From positions 124,001 to 188,000 of the forward strand of contig CAVQXJ010000024.1 in assembly GCA_963717745.1 (NCBI GenBank): a stretch of DNA of 64,000 bases, written 5' to 3'. The notes beneath the pieces are model-generated. The model searched no databases. It saw only the letters and a program-made list of their open reading frames with translations, and was not told the DNA's origin. The DNA comes from JACCXG01 sp963717745. Lineage in GTDB: Bacteria > Acidobacteriota > Vicinamibacteria > Vicinamibacterales > 2-12-FULL-66-21. The translations under genes and the position numbers were made by a program. Of the stretch, positions 12,176 to 21,115 are shown piece after piece; the stretch's first letter is position 1; every line of letters starts with the position of its first letter.

Positions 12176-12781
12176 TCAGCGTGGCGGCCCGGCGGCGGGC
12201 GGCGGAGTGGCGAGCTCGTTGTGCAGCCAGGCGCGCGCGAACGTCCAGTCGCGGCTGACCGTGGCCGCGGACGTGTGCAGCGCTTCGGCAGTCTCTTCGA
12301 GGCTCAACCCGCCGAAGAAGCGGCATTCGACGACCTGGGCCTGACGCGCGTCCAGCTGCTCGAGCCGGCCGAGCGCCTCACTCAGCGCGATCAGATCCTC
12401 GAGCGGCTGCTCGCGGCCAATATCGGCGCCGGCGTCTTCGATCGCGAGGAGGGTGGCGCCGGCGCCGCGCTTGGCGGCGCCGCGGCGCACCGCATGATCG
12501 ACCAGCACGTTGCGCATCGCCCGCGATGCGATCGCGAAGAAGTGGGCGCGGCTGCGCCAGTCGACGCGCTCCACCGGCAGGAGCTTCAGATAGGCCTCGT
12601 GGACCAGGTCGGTGGCGGCCAGGGTATGAGCGCTGCGTTCGCGCCTCAGCCGGACCCGCGCGATGCGGCGCAGCTCGCCGTACACGCGCGGTAACAATTG
12701 CTCCAGCGCGCCGGCGTCGCCCGCGGCGTGCGCCTGCAGGAGGTCGGTGATCCCGGCGGTCTCAGAATCCCGGTGCGCCAT
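12176..12781 (-). CDS. ECF-type RNA polymerase sigma factor (TIGR02999-like)
   Basis: 201 aa. Region 2 is visible as RVYGELRRIARVRLRRE and ATDLVHEAYLKLL with WRSRAHFFAIASRAMRNVLVDHARR-like sequence (about 30-100). Region 4 carries ARQAQVVECRFFGGLSLEETAEAL (about 145-170) and a recognition helix with TVSRDWTFARAWL. This is the sigma subgroup routinely found beside TPR Ser/Thr kinases in Acidobacteriota and Planctomycetota, with no dedicated anti-sigma gene. The kinase that follows on the same strand is the probable regulatory partner (inference). Confidence 0.93.
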   Translation of the reverse strand: MAHRDSETAGITDLLQAHAAGDAGALEQLLPRVYGELRRIARVRLRRERSAHTLAATDLVHEAYLKLLPVERVDWRSRAHFFAIASRAMRNVLVDHAVRRGAAKRGAGATLLAIEDAGADIGREQPLEDLIALSEALGRLEQLDARQAQVVECRFFGGLSLEETAEALHTSAATVSRDWTFARAWLHNELATPPPAAGPPR

Positions 12782-12899
12782 GCTCCCCGCTCTGTGGTGT
12801 CCTGGGTGCTCATCCTACCCGCTTCGGCCCCCAGCGGCCCCCGTTCCGGGTAAAATCGCCGGACCTGCGCGTCTCACGACATCCCACGGAGCCCTCTTG

Positions 12900-13373
12900 A
12901 TGAGATTTGCACGCTCGACCATGACCGTCGCCGCCATCCTGCTAGCGACCGGCGCCTCCGCCCAGACGCCGAACTTCGCCGGCAAATGGATCCTCGTGCC
13001 GGATCCGGCGGCGACCGGCGGGATGGGAGGCGGGCTCGGAACGGAGGCGATCATCACGCAGGACGCCAGCACGATCACCATCAAGCGCACGACGCAGGTG
13101 GGCGAGCTCACCAGCACCTACAAGCTCGACGGCTCCGAGAGCAAGAACACGATCACGATTCAGGGCAATGCGCTCGATCAGTTGTCGGCCACGAAATGGG
13201 ACGGTGGCACACTGACCGTCGATACCAGAATGAGCTTCGATGGCAATGCTGTCGAGATCGGCATGAAGATGTCGCTCGACCCCTCCGGCACTCTGCTGGT
13301 CGTGTCCACCCGCCCTGACTTCCAGGGCGGTGGTGCGCCGGTCACCACCAAGGCCACATACAAGAAAGGTTGA
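12900..13373 (+). CDS. Small secreted protein, unknown function
   Basis: 157 aa. ATG 12900 gives a clean signal peptide (MRFARSTMTVAAILLATGASAQ, cleavage near residue 22). The mature part is a beta-rich domain of about 135 aa beginning NFAGKWILVPD, with a TITIKRTTQVGE strand, LDGSESKNT and a closing ATYKK. The start resembles lipocalin-like secreted domains of Acidobacteria (an F-x-G-x-W opening). The stop lies 5 nt before the TIM-barrel gene, suggesting one transcript. Function not recognised. Confidence 0.8.
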   Translation: MRFARSTMTVAAILLATGASAQTPNFAGKWILVPDPAATGGMGGGLGTEAIITQDASTITIKRTTQVGELTSTYKLDGSESKNTITIQGNALDQLSATKWDGGTLTVDTRMSFDGNAVEIGMKMSLDPSGTLLVVSTRPDFQGGGAPVTTKATYKKG

Positions 13374-13378
13374 GAGCC

Positions 13379-14326
13379 ATGAAATTCGCGTTCCTGTCGG
13401 TGACTTACGCCGGCCAGTTCTACGCCGGGCCGGCGCTCACGATTCTGGAGCAGATTCGCAAAGCGCGCGCCCTCGGCTTCGAAGGGCTGGCGATCGAGAC
13501 CAAACGGCCGGTGGCGTCCCCGCTGGACCTCACCCGGCAGGACCGTCAGGCGATCAAGTCCGCCGCCGCGGCGGAGGGGGTCGAGCTCTGCGCCATCGAG
13601 AGCCTGTCGAACTTCGCCAGCCCGCTGATGGAAGAGCGCGAGAACAACCTGGCGATGATGCGGCTGGCGATCGATCTCGCCGCCGATCTGGAGGTGGGGA
13701 TCGTCAAGGTCTTCGCCGCCTGGCCCGGCGTCGTCAACGACGAAGACGAGACCGCGTTCTATGCGGCGTACGACAAGGGCAACTACTACAAGTCGCTCTA
13801 TCCGGCCGATCTGCGCCGCTGGCGCCGGGCGGTGTCCGGGCTGCGCGAATGCGCCGACTACGCCCGCGAACGCGGGATCACCCTCGCGCTCCAGAATCAC
13901 GCGCCGGTGCTGCGCCCTGGCTACGAAGACACGCTGGCGATGATGCGCGAAGTGGATCGGCCGAACCTCGGGCTGTGTCTCGACGCGCCGCTGTTCCACG
14001 AGCGGCAGAGCGACGACTACGTTCGCGAGGCAGTCCGTGCCTGTGCCCCGCATGTCCTGCTGACGCACTTCGGCGCGTGGAACTTCGCGGAAGCGCCCGG
14101 CGGCGGGGTCGTCCAGCAGCCAGCTCCCTCAGTCGGCGGCCCGATCAACTACCAGGTGTTCCTCGAGGAGCTGCAGCGAACCGGCTACGACGGCTACCTG
14201 GTCTCCGAGTACCGCCTGCCGTGCATCCGGGATCACCGGATCGCCGGCATCGCGGAGATCGATGCCGCCAATGTCCAGGCGCTCACTTATATGAAGCGGC
14301 TGGTGCCGGTACCGCAAGGGGTCTGA
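13379..14326 (+). CDS. Sugar phosphate isomerase/epimerase-like TIM barrel protein
   Basis: 315 aa, ATG 13379, cytoplasmic (no signal). Xylose-isomerase-like AP-endonuclease-2 TIM barrel: barrel strands at GFEGLAIETK, VELCAIESLSNF, VGIVKVFAAWPG, ITLALQNHAP (metal-binding His/Asn), NLGLCLDAPLFHE (Asp) and YDGYLVSEYRLP (C-terminal Glu). These are the expected divalent-metal ligands of the fold. The family isomerises or epimerises sugars and inositol derivatives; the substrate cannot be told from sequence. The 3' end overlaps the convergent metalloprotease-like gene by 44 bp. Confidence 0.88.
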   Translation: MKFAFLSVTYAGQFYAGPALTILEQIRKARALGFEGLAIETKRPVASPLDLTRQDRQAIKSAAAAEGVELCAIESLSNFASPLMEERENNLAMMRLAIDLAADLEVGIVKVFAAWPGVVNDEDETAFYAAYDKGNYYKSLYPADLRRWRRAVSGLRECADYARERGITLALQNHAPVLRPGYEDTLAMMREVDRPNLGLCLDAPLFHERQSDDYVREAVRACAPHVLLTHFGAWNFAEAPGGGVVQQPAPSVGGPINYQVFLEELQRTGYDGYLVSEYRLPCIRDHRIAGIAEIDAANVQALTYMKRLVPVPQGV

Positions 14327-14834
14327 CGAGCGACGACGGGTCGGAGGGGCTGGCAGGCCTCGCGCGACTGAGCTCGGTGCGCACGCGGGCGCCCACGTCC
14401 CGGGCGGCTGCGGTCTCGAACGCGTTTCCGGCGCCGCGCTCCTCGCCGATCGCCCGGTACAGGCGCCGGACTCCGGCGTCGTCTTTGACGTTCGGCGAGC
14501 GGGCGATCTCGGTGGCGTGCTGGAGCTCGTGGGCCAGCAGCGCAGCGAGGTCGTCCCGGTTCGGCACCGCGCCGAGCGTGATGCGGATGTAGCGGGTGCC
14601 GCCGGCGGCGGTCACGAACCCCGTTACGGCCCGCGAGCGCGCCAGCGTCCGGGTCATCTGCACGTACACGATCACATCGCGGGCCTCGATCTCCGCCGCC
14701 AGGCCCCGCGCGGTGGCGGAACGGGCGAGCAGCTCGTCGATCAGTGCCTTTTCGCGCGCCGAAGCGCCGCGCAGATGCGGCGCGACAGGGGCCTCCGCGC
14801 CTGACGCAAGCAGCAGGACCAGCAGAATCAGCAT
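14283..14834 (-). CDS. Small secreted HExxH protein, putative zinc peptidase
   Basis: 183 aa. The N-terminal hydrophobic segment (MLILLVLLLASGAEA) is a signal peptide. The only clear motif is LLAHELQHATEIA (about 98-110), an HExxH zinc site within a two-helix context, followed by RLYRAIGEERGAGNAFETAAA, where an acidic third ligand could lie. No other peptidase landmarks were found, and the protein is shorter than most secreted metallopeptidases. Activity is inferred only from the HELQH box. The last 44 bp overlap the opposite-strand isomerase gene. Confidence 0.75.
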   Translation of the reverse strand: MLILLVLLLASGAEAPVAPHLRGASAREKALIDELLARSATARGLAAEIEARDVIVYVQMTRTLARSRAVTGFVTAAGGTRYIRITLGAVPNRDDLAALLAHELQHATEIARSPNVKDDAGVRRLYRAIGEERGAGNAFETAAARDVGARVRTELSRARPASPSDPSSLVRPLAVPAPAASYK

Positions 14835-14859
14835 GCCGTGACCCTTTCCCGGGTGTCGC

Positions 14860-15120
14860 TTGCCCTCCGAAGCGCGAAGGGCGAAGGACCTTGCCCCCCG
14901 TAGCGCGAAGCGCGAAGGGGGGTGCCCAGGACGATCGCCGGAAACGGCCGTGCCGAATCGTCGATGTGTCGAGCCGGATCAGATCGGTGGTACGAACCCT
15001 CGGCCGTTCACACTCGTCCCTTCGCCGCCGGCCTCGGCGTCGGGCCGGCTCGTGCCTCTGGGACGAATTACTCGGTGGTCGCGTGTTCTCCCTTTTCCCT
15101 TCTGCCTTCTCCCTTGACAC
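14860..15120. repeat. Spacer of short inverted repeats with CCCTTCTGCC element copy 2
   Basis: 14860-14925 holds two near-copies of an AGCGCGAAGGG block that form an imperfect palindrome. 15087-15117 is the TTCCCTTCTGCCTTCTCCCT element also seen near 12.1, 31.2 and 44.9 kb, followed by the same GACACGCAGGG box. No gene is visible in this 330-bp gap between divergent genes. Confidence 0.65.
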
Positions 15121-15143
15121 GCAGGGCTTTCCGTCAGCCCTGC
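15121..15143 (+). terminator. Hairpin with 8-bp stem before a TAAAATAA tract
   Basis: GCAGGGCT (15121-15128) pairs perfectly with AGCCCTGC (15136-15143) around a 7-nt loop. It is followed directly by TAAAATAA and lies 24 nt ahead of the next GTG start. It could be a terminator, an attenuator, or part of the adjacent repeat. Confidence 0.5.
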
Positions 15144-15167
15144 TAAAATAACCACCCTGTCACACCG

Positions 15168-16037
15168 GTGAAGTGCGTTGTCGCTGCTGCGATCGGCGTC
15201 ATGGCCATGCTGCTGGCGAGTCTGGTTCCGCCAGGCCTGCCGTCGGTCGCGCCGACCCTCGCCGCCGCGCAGAAGCGGAAGTCGGTCGAACAGCGCGCCG
15301 CCGACTACGTCGCCACTTATCAGGAGGAGTTGACCGCGATCGTCGCGGACGAGACCTACACCCAGGAGGTGCGCCGGGATCCGCAGGAGCCGGTCGCGCA
15401 GCTCCGGACCACGGCCGGCGAGGTTTTCTTCATCTTCACCACTGCCGGCCGCGGCTGGATGGCGATTCGCGATGTGCTGACGATCGACGGCGCCCCCGCG
15501 CGCGAGCGCACCGACGTGCGCGAGATCCTGCGGACGGTGCCGGCCGCCCACGTCGGCGATCGGATGCGGTCGTACAACGCCCAATTCAACATCGGCCGCA
15601 TCACCCGCAACATCAACGAGCCGACGCTGGCGCTGCTCTCACTCGACGCCGGGCATCGCTCGCGTTTTCGCTTCTCCCTCAAGGAACGCGAGGTCCGGGA
15701 CGGCCGTGTGATGGTCTGGCTGGCGTTCCAGGAACGCGAGCGGCCAACCTTGATCCGCGGCCTCGAGGGAAGCCCGATCTACATGAAAGGGGAGCTGCTG
15801 GTGGAAGCGGCGAACGGGCGCATCTGGCAGTCGCGGCTGACCGCGACCGTGGACCGCATCGACGTCGAGTTGAAGACGGAATACCGGCTCGACGACCGGC
15901 TCGGACTGATGCTGCCGGTCGTGTTTCGGGAGCGCTACCAGCGCGACAAGACGGTGGCGGCGGATTACGAGGAGATTGACTGCGTCGCCAGCTATTCGAA
16001 CTTCCGGCGATTCGAGGTGTCGGCGCGGGTGCGCTAG
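15168..16037 (+). CDS. Secreted protein of unknown function (Acidobacterial type)
   Basis: 289 aa from GTG 15168. The N-terminal hydrophobic stretch (about 4-25) followed by a LAAAQKRK region is a signal peptide. The mature protein starts with a helical AADYVATYQEELTAIVADE segment, then beta-rich sequence (GRGWMAIRDVLTIDG, NIGRITRNINEPTLALL) and ends in SYSNFRRFEVSA. This AxYxxxYxxxLxxxVAEE-like opening is frequent in secreted Acidobacterial proteins of unknown role. Its last 4 bp overlap the convergent sigma-54-activator-like gene. Confidence 0.8.
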   Translation: MKCVVAAAIGVMAMLLASLVPPGLPSVAPTLAAAQKRKSVEQRAADYVATYQEELTAIVADETYTQEVRRDPQEPVAQLRTTAGEVFFIFTTAGRGWMAIRDVLTIDGAPARERTDVREILRTVPAAHVGDRMRSYNAQFNIGRITRNINEPTLALLSLDAGHRSRFRFSLKEREVRDGRVMVWLAFQERERPTLIRGLEGSPIYMKGELLVEAANGRIWQSRLTATVDRIDVELKTEYRLDDRLGLMLPVVFRERYQRDKTVAADYEEIDCVASYSNFRRFEVSARVR

Positions 16038-16411
16038 TCGGTGGCGTCGACGCAGACCGTATTGAGCCGGTAATACAGCGTGTCGATGAACTTGCCGGAC
16101 TCCACCCGCGGCAGCAGCGGCGCGGGGGTCGTGCTCACGACCTGGGTCCGCCCGATCGCCGTGCCGAGCCACTCGAGCAGCTGAATCTGGTCCTGCAACG
16201 CCAGCGCGCCGACGTCGTTGAGCACCATGGTGCCGGTGCGGTCCGCCGGCGGCAGCACCAGGCGCTCACCGGGGGACCAGGTACCGACCGGCTGATGGAA
16301 CCGCGCCGCCAGCGACTCCACCAGCGGCTGCACGACGTCGTCGCCCCCCATCAACAACAGGTTGACCCGGTGCATCTCAACGAGCCGCAGCGTTTCTTGT
16401 GTCGATTCCAC
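16034..16411 (-). CDS. Truncated, degenerate sigma-54-activator (AAA+)-like protein
   Basis: 125 aa from GTG 16411, which has GGAGG 8 nt upstream. The sequence follows the sigma-54 activator ATPase but is condensed. RVNLLLMGGDD replaces the Walker A strand without the GK[ST]; GTMVLNDVGALALQDQIQLLEWL matches the Walker B segment of the type GTLFLDEIGELPL; KFIDTLYYRLNTVCVD matches the FREDLYYRLNV box near the sensor region. The GAFTGA loop and the DNA-binding domain are absent. It cannot be an ordinary activator; a regulatory pseudo-ATPase or partner-binding remnant is possible. The clean start and intact frame argue against simple decay. Confidence 0.7.
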   Translation of the reverse strand: MESTQETLRLVEMHRVNLLLMGGDDVVQPLVESLAARFHQPVGTWSPGERLVLPPADRTGTMVLNDVGALALQDQIQLLEWLGTAIGRTQVVSTTPAPLLPRVESGKFIDTLYYRLNTVCVDATD

Positions 16412-16620
16412 TCGACACGCCTCCGATTTCCCCGGACGGCGATCATCATGAGCAGTCGTTGTCCGTCTCGAGATACCAGACACTTTCGACAAAGGCTCCA
16501 TCGACGACCTCCTTGTGGATGAGGCGTACACGCGATGCCCGACTGTATGCCTGGGTTCATCGGTCCACAATCGGGAAGACGGAGCGCGGTGGATGAGGGA
16601 AAGTCCCTACGGGGGGCGAT

Positions 16621-17275
<655 letters not shown>

Positions 17276-17283
<8 letters not shown>

Positions 17284-19114
17284 GGTCGGCAGTCGGCGGG
17301 TCCGGGCGCGCGGCCGGCATCCGCAGGAGTATGGTGGTGCCTTCACCGGAAGTGGATTCGATTTGTAGCGTGGCGCCGACCAGCGCGGCCCGCTCGTGCA
17401 TGCCCAGCAATCCGAAGCCGCGGCGCTGTGAGCCGGTCCGCGACGGATCGAACCCGACGCCGTTGTCCTCGACGATGAGCAGCACCTGATCGCCGCGGCG
17501 TTCCAGGATCACGTCCACGTTCGAGGCGCGGGCGTGCCGCGCGACGTTGGTCAGGGCTTCCTGCGCGATGCGGTAGAGGGTCGTTTCCATCTCCGAAGAC
17601 AGCCGTTCGTCGAGCAGGCCGACCGTGTGCAGTTCCGCCGGCACCCGCACCCGGACCGACCAGTCCTGCACGTAATTGGCCAGCGCCGCGCGCAGGCCGA
17701 GGTCGTCGAGGGCGGTCGGGCGCAGCTCCCAGACGAGATGGTTGACGTCCCGGTCAATCTGCCGCGCGACGTCCTCGAGGGCCGCCACCAGCGGCGTCAG
17801 ATCCGCGCGCCCGTCCGCCGCTTCCTTCAGTGCCTCGATCCGCCGCGCCAGCGCCGTGAGCTGTTCGCCGAACTGGTCGTGCATCTCGCGGGCAATCCGC
17901 CGCCGCTCGTCCTCCTGGGCGAAGACCAGCCGGGTCAGCAACTCGGTCCGCGCCTGTTCGGCGCGCTGGCGTTCGGCCAGGGCTTCGGCCGCTTTGCGAG
18001 CGGTCAGATCGAAATGGGTCCCGACGATCCGCACCACCGGGCCGCCCGGGCCACGCCTCACCGGAAATCCCCGGGACAACACGTGCACGTAGTGGCCGTG
18101 CTTGTGCCGGAGGCGGAACTCCCCTTCGTAGGTGTCCGCGCCACGCTCGACGCTCTCGTTGAGGCTGACCGCGATCCGCACGTCGTCGGGATGAATCAGG
18201 CGCTCCCAGGCGCTGACGTGCGGCTCGATCTCGCTGGCCTCGTAGCCCAGCATCGAGATCCACCGCGGCGAGTACACGACCGCGCCGGTTTCCAGATTCC
18301 AGTCCCAGACCCCCTCCTGCGCGCCGATGAAGGCGAGCCGGAGCCGCTCTTCGCTCTCGCGCAGCGCCGCTTCGGCCTGTTTGCGCTCCGTCAGGTCGAG
18401 GTGCGTGCCGACGATCCGGACGACCGGCCCGCCGGGCTCGCGCCTGACCGGGTACCCGCGCGAGAGGACGTACACGTAATGCCCGTCCTTGTGGCGCAGC
18501 CGGAACTCCGCCTCGAAGGTCGCGTTGCCGCTCACCACGCTGCCGTGCGACTCGCCGGCGCGCCGGCGGTCGTCGGGATGGAGGAGCTGCTCGAAGGCGC
18601 TGATGTGCGGCTCGATCTCGTGCTCCTCGTAGCCGAGCATCTGCGTCCACCGAGCCGAGTAGACGACGTGGCCGGTCTCGAGATTCAGATCCCAGACCCC
18701 CTCGCGGGCGCCGGCGACGGCGAGCGTGAGCCGTTCCTCGCTCTCGCGGAGCCGCGCCTCCGCGCGCTGCCGCTCGGTGATGTCACGCATCACCAGCTGG
18801 ATCTCGTCGCCGTCCAGCGCCGCGATGTCGATCTCGACCGCGGTTTCCGGCCCGCCGGTGAAGGCGATCCGCGCCTCCACCCGCGTCGCGGCCGGGTCGA
18901 GCCGTGCCCGGTCGAGGCCGGCACGCACCGCGGCGCGCGTCAGCGGCGTGAACAGGTCGAGCGTGGCGGTGCCGAGCAGCCAGTCCGCGGAGTCCATCCC
19001 GCACAACCGCAGCGCGGCGGCATTCGCCAGCACGAGGTGATCGTGTCGGCTGACGAGAATGCCGTCCGGCGAATGCTCCACCAGACGACGGTACTGTTCC
19101 GACAGGTCGAGCAC
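17276..19114 (-). CDS. PAS-domain sensor histidine kinase (HisKA_3/NarX type)
   Basis: 612 aa, GTG start at 19114. Three PAS domains: PAS1 (about 8-118), PAS2 (about 125-248) and PAS3 (about 254-377). PAS2 and PAS3 are near-copies offset by 129 residues (for example GVWDLNLETG versus GVWDWNLETG, both followed by VRIVGTH and a DLT motif), indicating a recent tandem duplication. HisKA_3 carries the phospho-accepting His412 in RRIAREMHDQF, and the HATPase domain shows EALTNVARHA, DNGVGFD and GFGLLGM. No membrane helix: a soluble sensor. Paired with the downstream NarL-type regulator. Confidence 0.95.
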
Positions 19115-19242
19115 GGTAGCACTGGATTATAGTCACGTGCTACGGGCAAGGTGCAACGTGCGGTGCTCCGTGCCGCGTCCGACCTGCGAGGTGCCGGTGC
19201 GAGGTGTCACGTGCGGCATGACGTGGCGCTCTTGGAGGAGAG

Positions 19243-19698
19243 ATGTGGAAAGAATTCCGTGACTTCATCGCCCGCGGCAACGTGATGGATCTCGCGATCG
19301 GCGTGATCATCGGCGCCGCGTTCGGGAAGATCGTCGCGACCCTGGTGGAAGGCATCCTGATGCCGCCGATCGGCCTGGCGCTCGGCCGCATCGATTTCTC
19401 GAGCCTCTTCTACGTGCTCGACAGCGCCAAAGGGATACCAGTGTCGCTCGCCGACGCCAAGGCGAAGGGCGTGCCGGTCATCGCCTACGGCCAGCTGTTG
19501 AACGACATCGTGAATTTCCTGATCGTGCGCGCCGCGGTCTTCGTGATGGTGAAGCAGGTGAACCGGATCAAGAGCTCGGTCAGTCGCGCCGAGGCCGCCG
19601 CTCCCACCACCAAGGAGTGCCCCTTCTGCGCCTCGACGATTTCGATCAAAGCCAGCCGGTGCCCGCAGTGCACCTCGCAGCTCGCCGGCCAGCCATGA
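19243..19698 (+). CDS. mscL: Large-conductance mechanosensitive channel MscL with C-terminal zinc ribbon
   Basis: 151 aa with GGAGGAGAG just upstream of ATG 19243. Canonical MscL: FRDFIARGNVMDLAIGVIIGAAFGKIV (TM1, about 7-33), a periplasmic loop, NDIVNFLIVRAAVFVMV (TM2, about 87-104) and a basic KQVNRIK stretch. Beyond the usual end there is an added ribbon CPFC (126-129) and CPQC (140-143), a double CxxC zinc-finger-like tail. The channel releases solutes on hypo-osmotic shock in the inner membrane. The ribbon would be cytoplasmic; its role is unknown. The spacer upstream carries repeated ACGTGC/GGTGC units. Confidence 0.95.
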   Translation: MWKEFRDFIARGNVMDLAIGVIIGAAFGKIVATLVEGILMPPIGLALGRIDFSSLFYVLDSAKGIPVSLADAKAKGVPVIAYGQLLNDIVNFLIVRAAVFVMVKQVNRIKSSVSRAEAAAPTTKECPFCASTISIKASRCPQCTSQLAGQP

Positions 19699-19745
19699 CG
19701 CAAGCCCCTGAAGCGTGATGAAATTCTGGCTGCATTCGACGCGCG

Positions 19746-20897
19746 TTGCATCCCCGCCCGTCTCGCTCCGCCGCCAACTCTCATCACAGCTCGGCGCGAT
19801 CACCGTCCGGCTGGTTCTCGCGCTGGCTGATCACCGGCGCGGTGCTCACTCCGGCGCTGGCGCAGCCCGTTCCCGCCGGACGTTCGAGCGACGCTCGCGC
19901 GGGTGACGCCGACACGGCGGCGCGGCCCAAGGTGCGGCTGATCGCCACCGGCGGCACCATCTCGAACCGGACCGGCGGCCGGCTGACGGCCGACGAGCTG
20001 TTGAAGTCGGCGCCGTCGCTCGATCGCTACGTGCGCGCCGAGGCGGAGCAGTTCGCCAACGTCGCCAGCTCGGAGCTCACGGTCACGCAGTGGCTGGAGC
20101 TGGCGCGCCGCATCAACGAGGTGTTCAAGCAGGACGGCGATCTCTCAGGCGTGGTGGTGACCAGCGGCACCGACACGCTCGAGGAGACCGCCTACTTCCT
20201 CAATCTGTCGGTCCGCACCGACAAGCCGGTGGTGGTGGTCGGCTCGATGCGGAACCCGAGCACGCTCGGATACGAAGGAGCGGCCAACCTGCTGGAAGCG
20301 TTCCGGGTGGCCGCCGAACCGGCGTCGCGGGGCAAGGGCGTGCTGGTGGTGCTCAACGACGAGATCAATGCCGCGCGCGAGGCGACCAAGACCGACGCGC
20401 TGCGGCTGCAGACGTTCCAGTCGCGCGGCTACGGCGTGCTCGGCGTCGTCGACAGCGATCGGGTCGTCTATTACCGGACCGGCGTGAAGCGTCATACGGC
20501 CGCCTCCGAGTTCGACGTCGCCTCGCTGAAGGAGCTGCCGCGGGTCGACGTGATCATGGTGTACCAGGGGGCGAGCGGAGACCTGATCAAGGCCGCGGTC
20601 GATCAGGGGGCGAAGGGCATCGTGATCGCGTCGGCCGGCGCCGGCGCCACGAGCGGCACCCAGCGCGACGGCATCCAGTACGCGGTCGACAAGGGGGTGT
20701 TCGTCGTCACCAGCACCCGGACGGGGAGCGGCCGGATCGCCGCCGGACGGCGTGGCCGGGGCGGCGCCGCCGCCGAGGCGTCCTACCGGATCGCCGCGGA
20801 GGATCTCGCGCCGGTCAAGGCGCGCATCCTGTTGATGCTGGCGATCGCCGCGCACGCCGACGGCGCGGCGATTCAGCGGATGTTCACGGAATACTAG
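19746..20897 (+). CDS. Secreted type II L-asparaginase
   Basis: Asparaginase fold with both catalytic threonine motifs: ATGGTISN (67-74) and VVVTSGTDTLEET (137-148). Also VVVGSMRNP, NDEINAAREATKT and GYGVLG. A hydrophobic signal segment ends at TPALAQ. The start is uncertain: the in-frame TTG 19746 gives a poor N-terminus, whereas ATG 19718 in the neighbouring frame, with one base skipped near 19823, would give a good n-region and hydrophobic core. Likely periplasmic hydrolysis of L-Asn (and possibly L-Gln) to aspartate and ammonia. Confidence 0.9.
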   Translation: MHPRPSRSAANSHHSSARSPSGWFSRWLITGAVLTPALAQPVPAGRSSDARAGDADTAARPKVRLIATGGTISNRTGGRLTADELLKSAPSLDRYVRAEAEQFANVASSELTVTQWLELARRINEVFKQDGDLSGVVVTSGTDTLEETAYFLNLSVRTDKPVVVVGSMRNPSTLGYEGAANLLEAFRVAAEPASRGKGVLVVLNDEINAAREATKTDALRLQTFQSRGYGVLGVVDSDRVVYYRTGVKRHTAASEFDVASLKELPRVDVIMVYQGASGDLIKAAVDQGAKGIVIASAGAGATSGTQRDGIQYAVDKGVFVVTSTRTGSGRIAAGRRGRGGAAAEASYRIAAEDLAPVKARILLMLAIAAHADGAAIQRMFTEY

Positions 20898-21108
20898 AAG
20901 CCGTAGTCCGCTAGTCCGCGTAGTCCGCGGTTCGCGAGTCCGTAGTCCGCAGTCCGCGGAAGAACCGTTCGAGAGAGTCTGGGTTGAAGGCGCGGCAACC
21001 TGGCAAAGTCGCCGCCGTTTTTCACCAGATGCTCGTAGAGCGGCTCTGCCCGGACCACGAACCGCGAACCCGCGGACCGCGAACCGGACCACGGATCGCG
21101 GTAGCATA
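20898..21108. repeat. TAGTCCG/GCGGTTC short-period repeat pair
   Basis: 20900-20963 is built from TAGTCCG-like units. 21056-21104 holds the inverse CGCGAACCCGCGGACCGCG type. Together they form an inverted-repeat spacer of 218 bp between asparaginase and the second ADOP gene. Related tracts lie at 3.8, 4.1, 23.7, 59.5 and 63.9 kb. No gene seen. Confidence 0.7.
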
Positions 21109-21115
21109 CGCGCCC

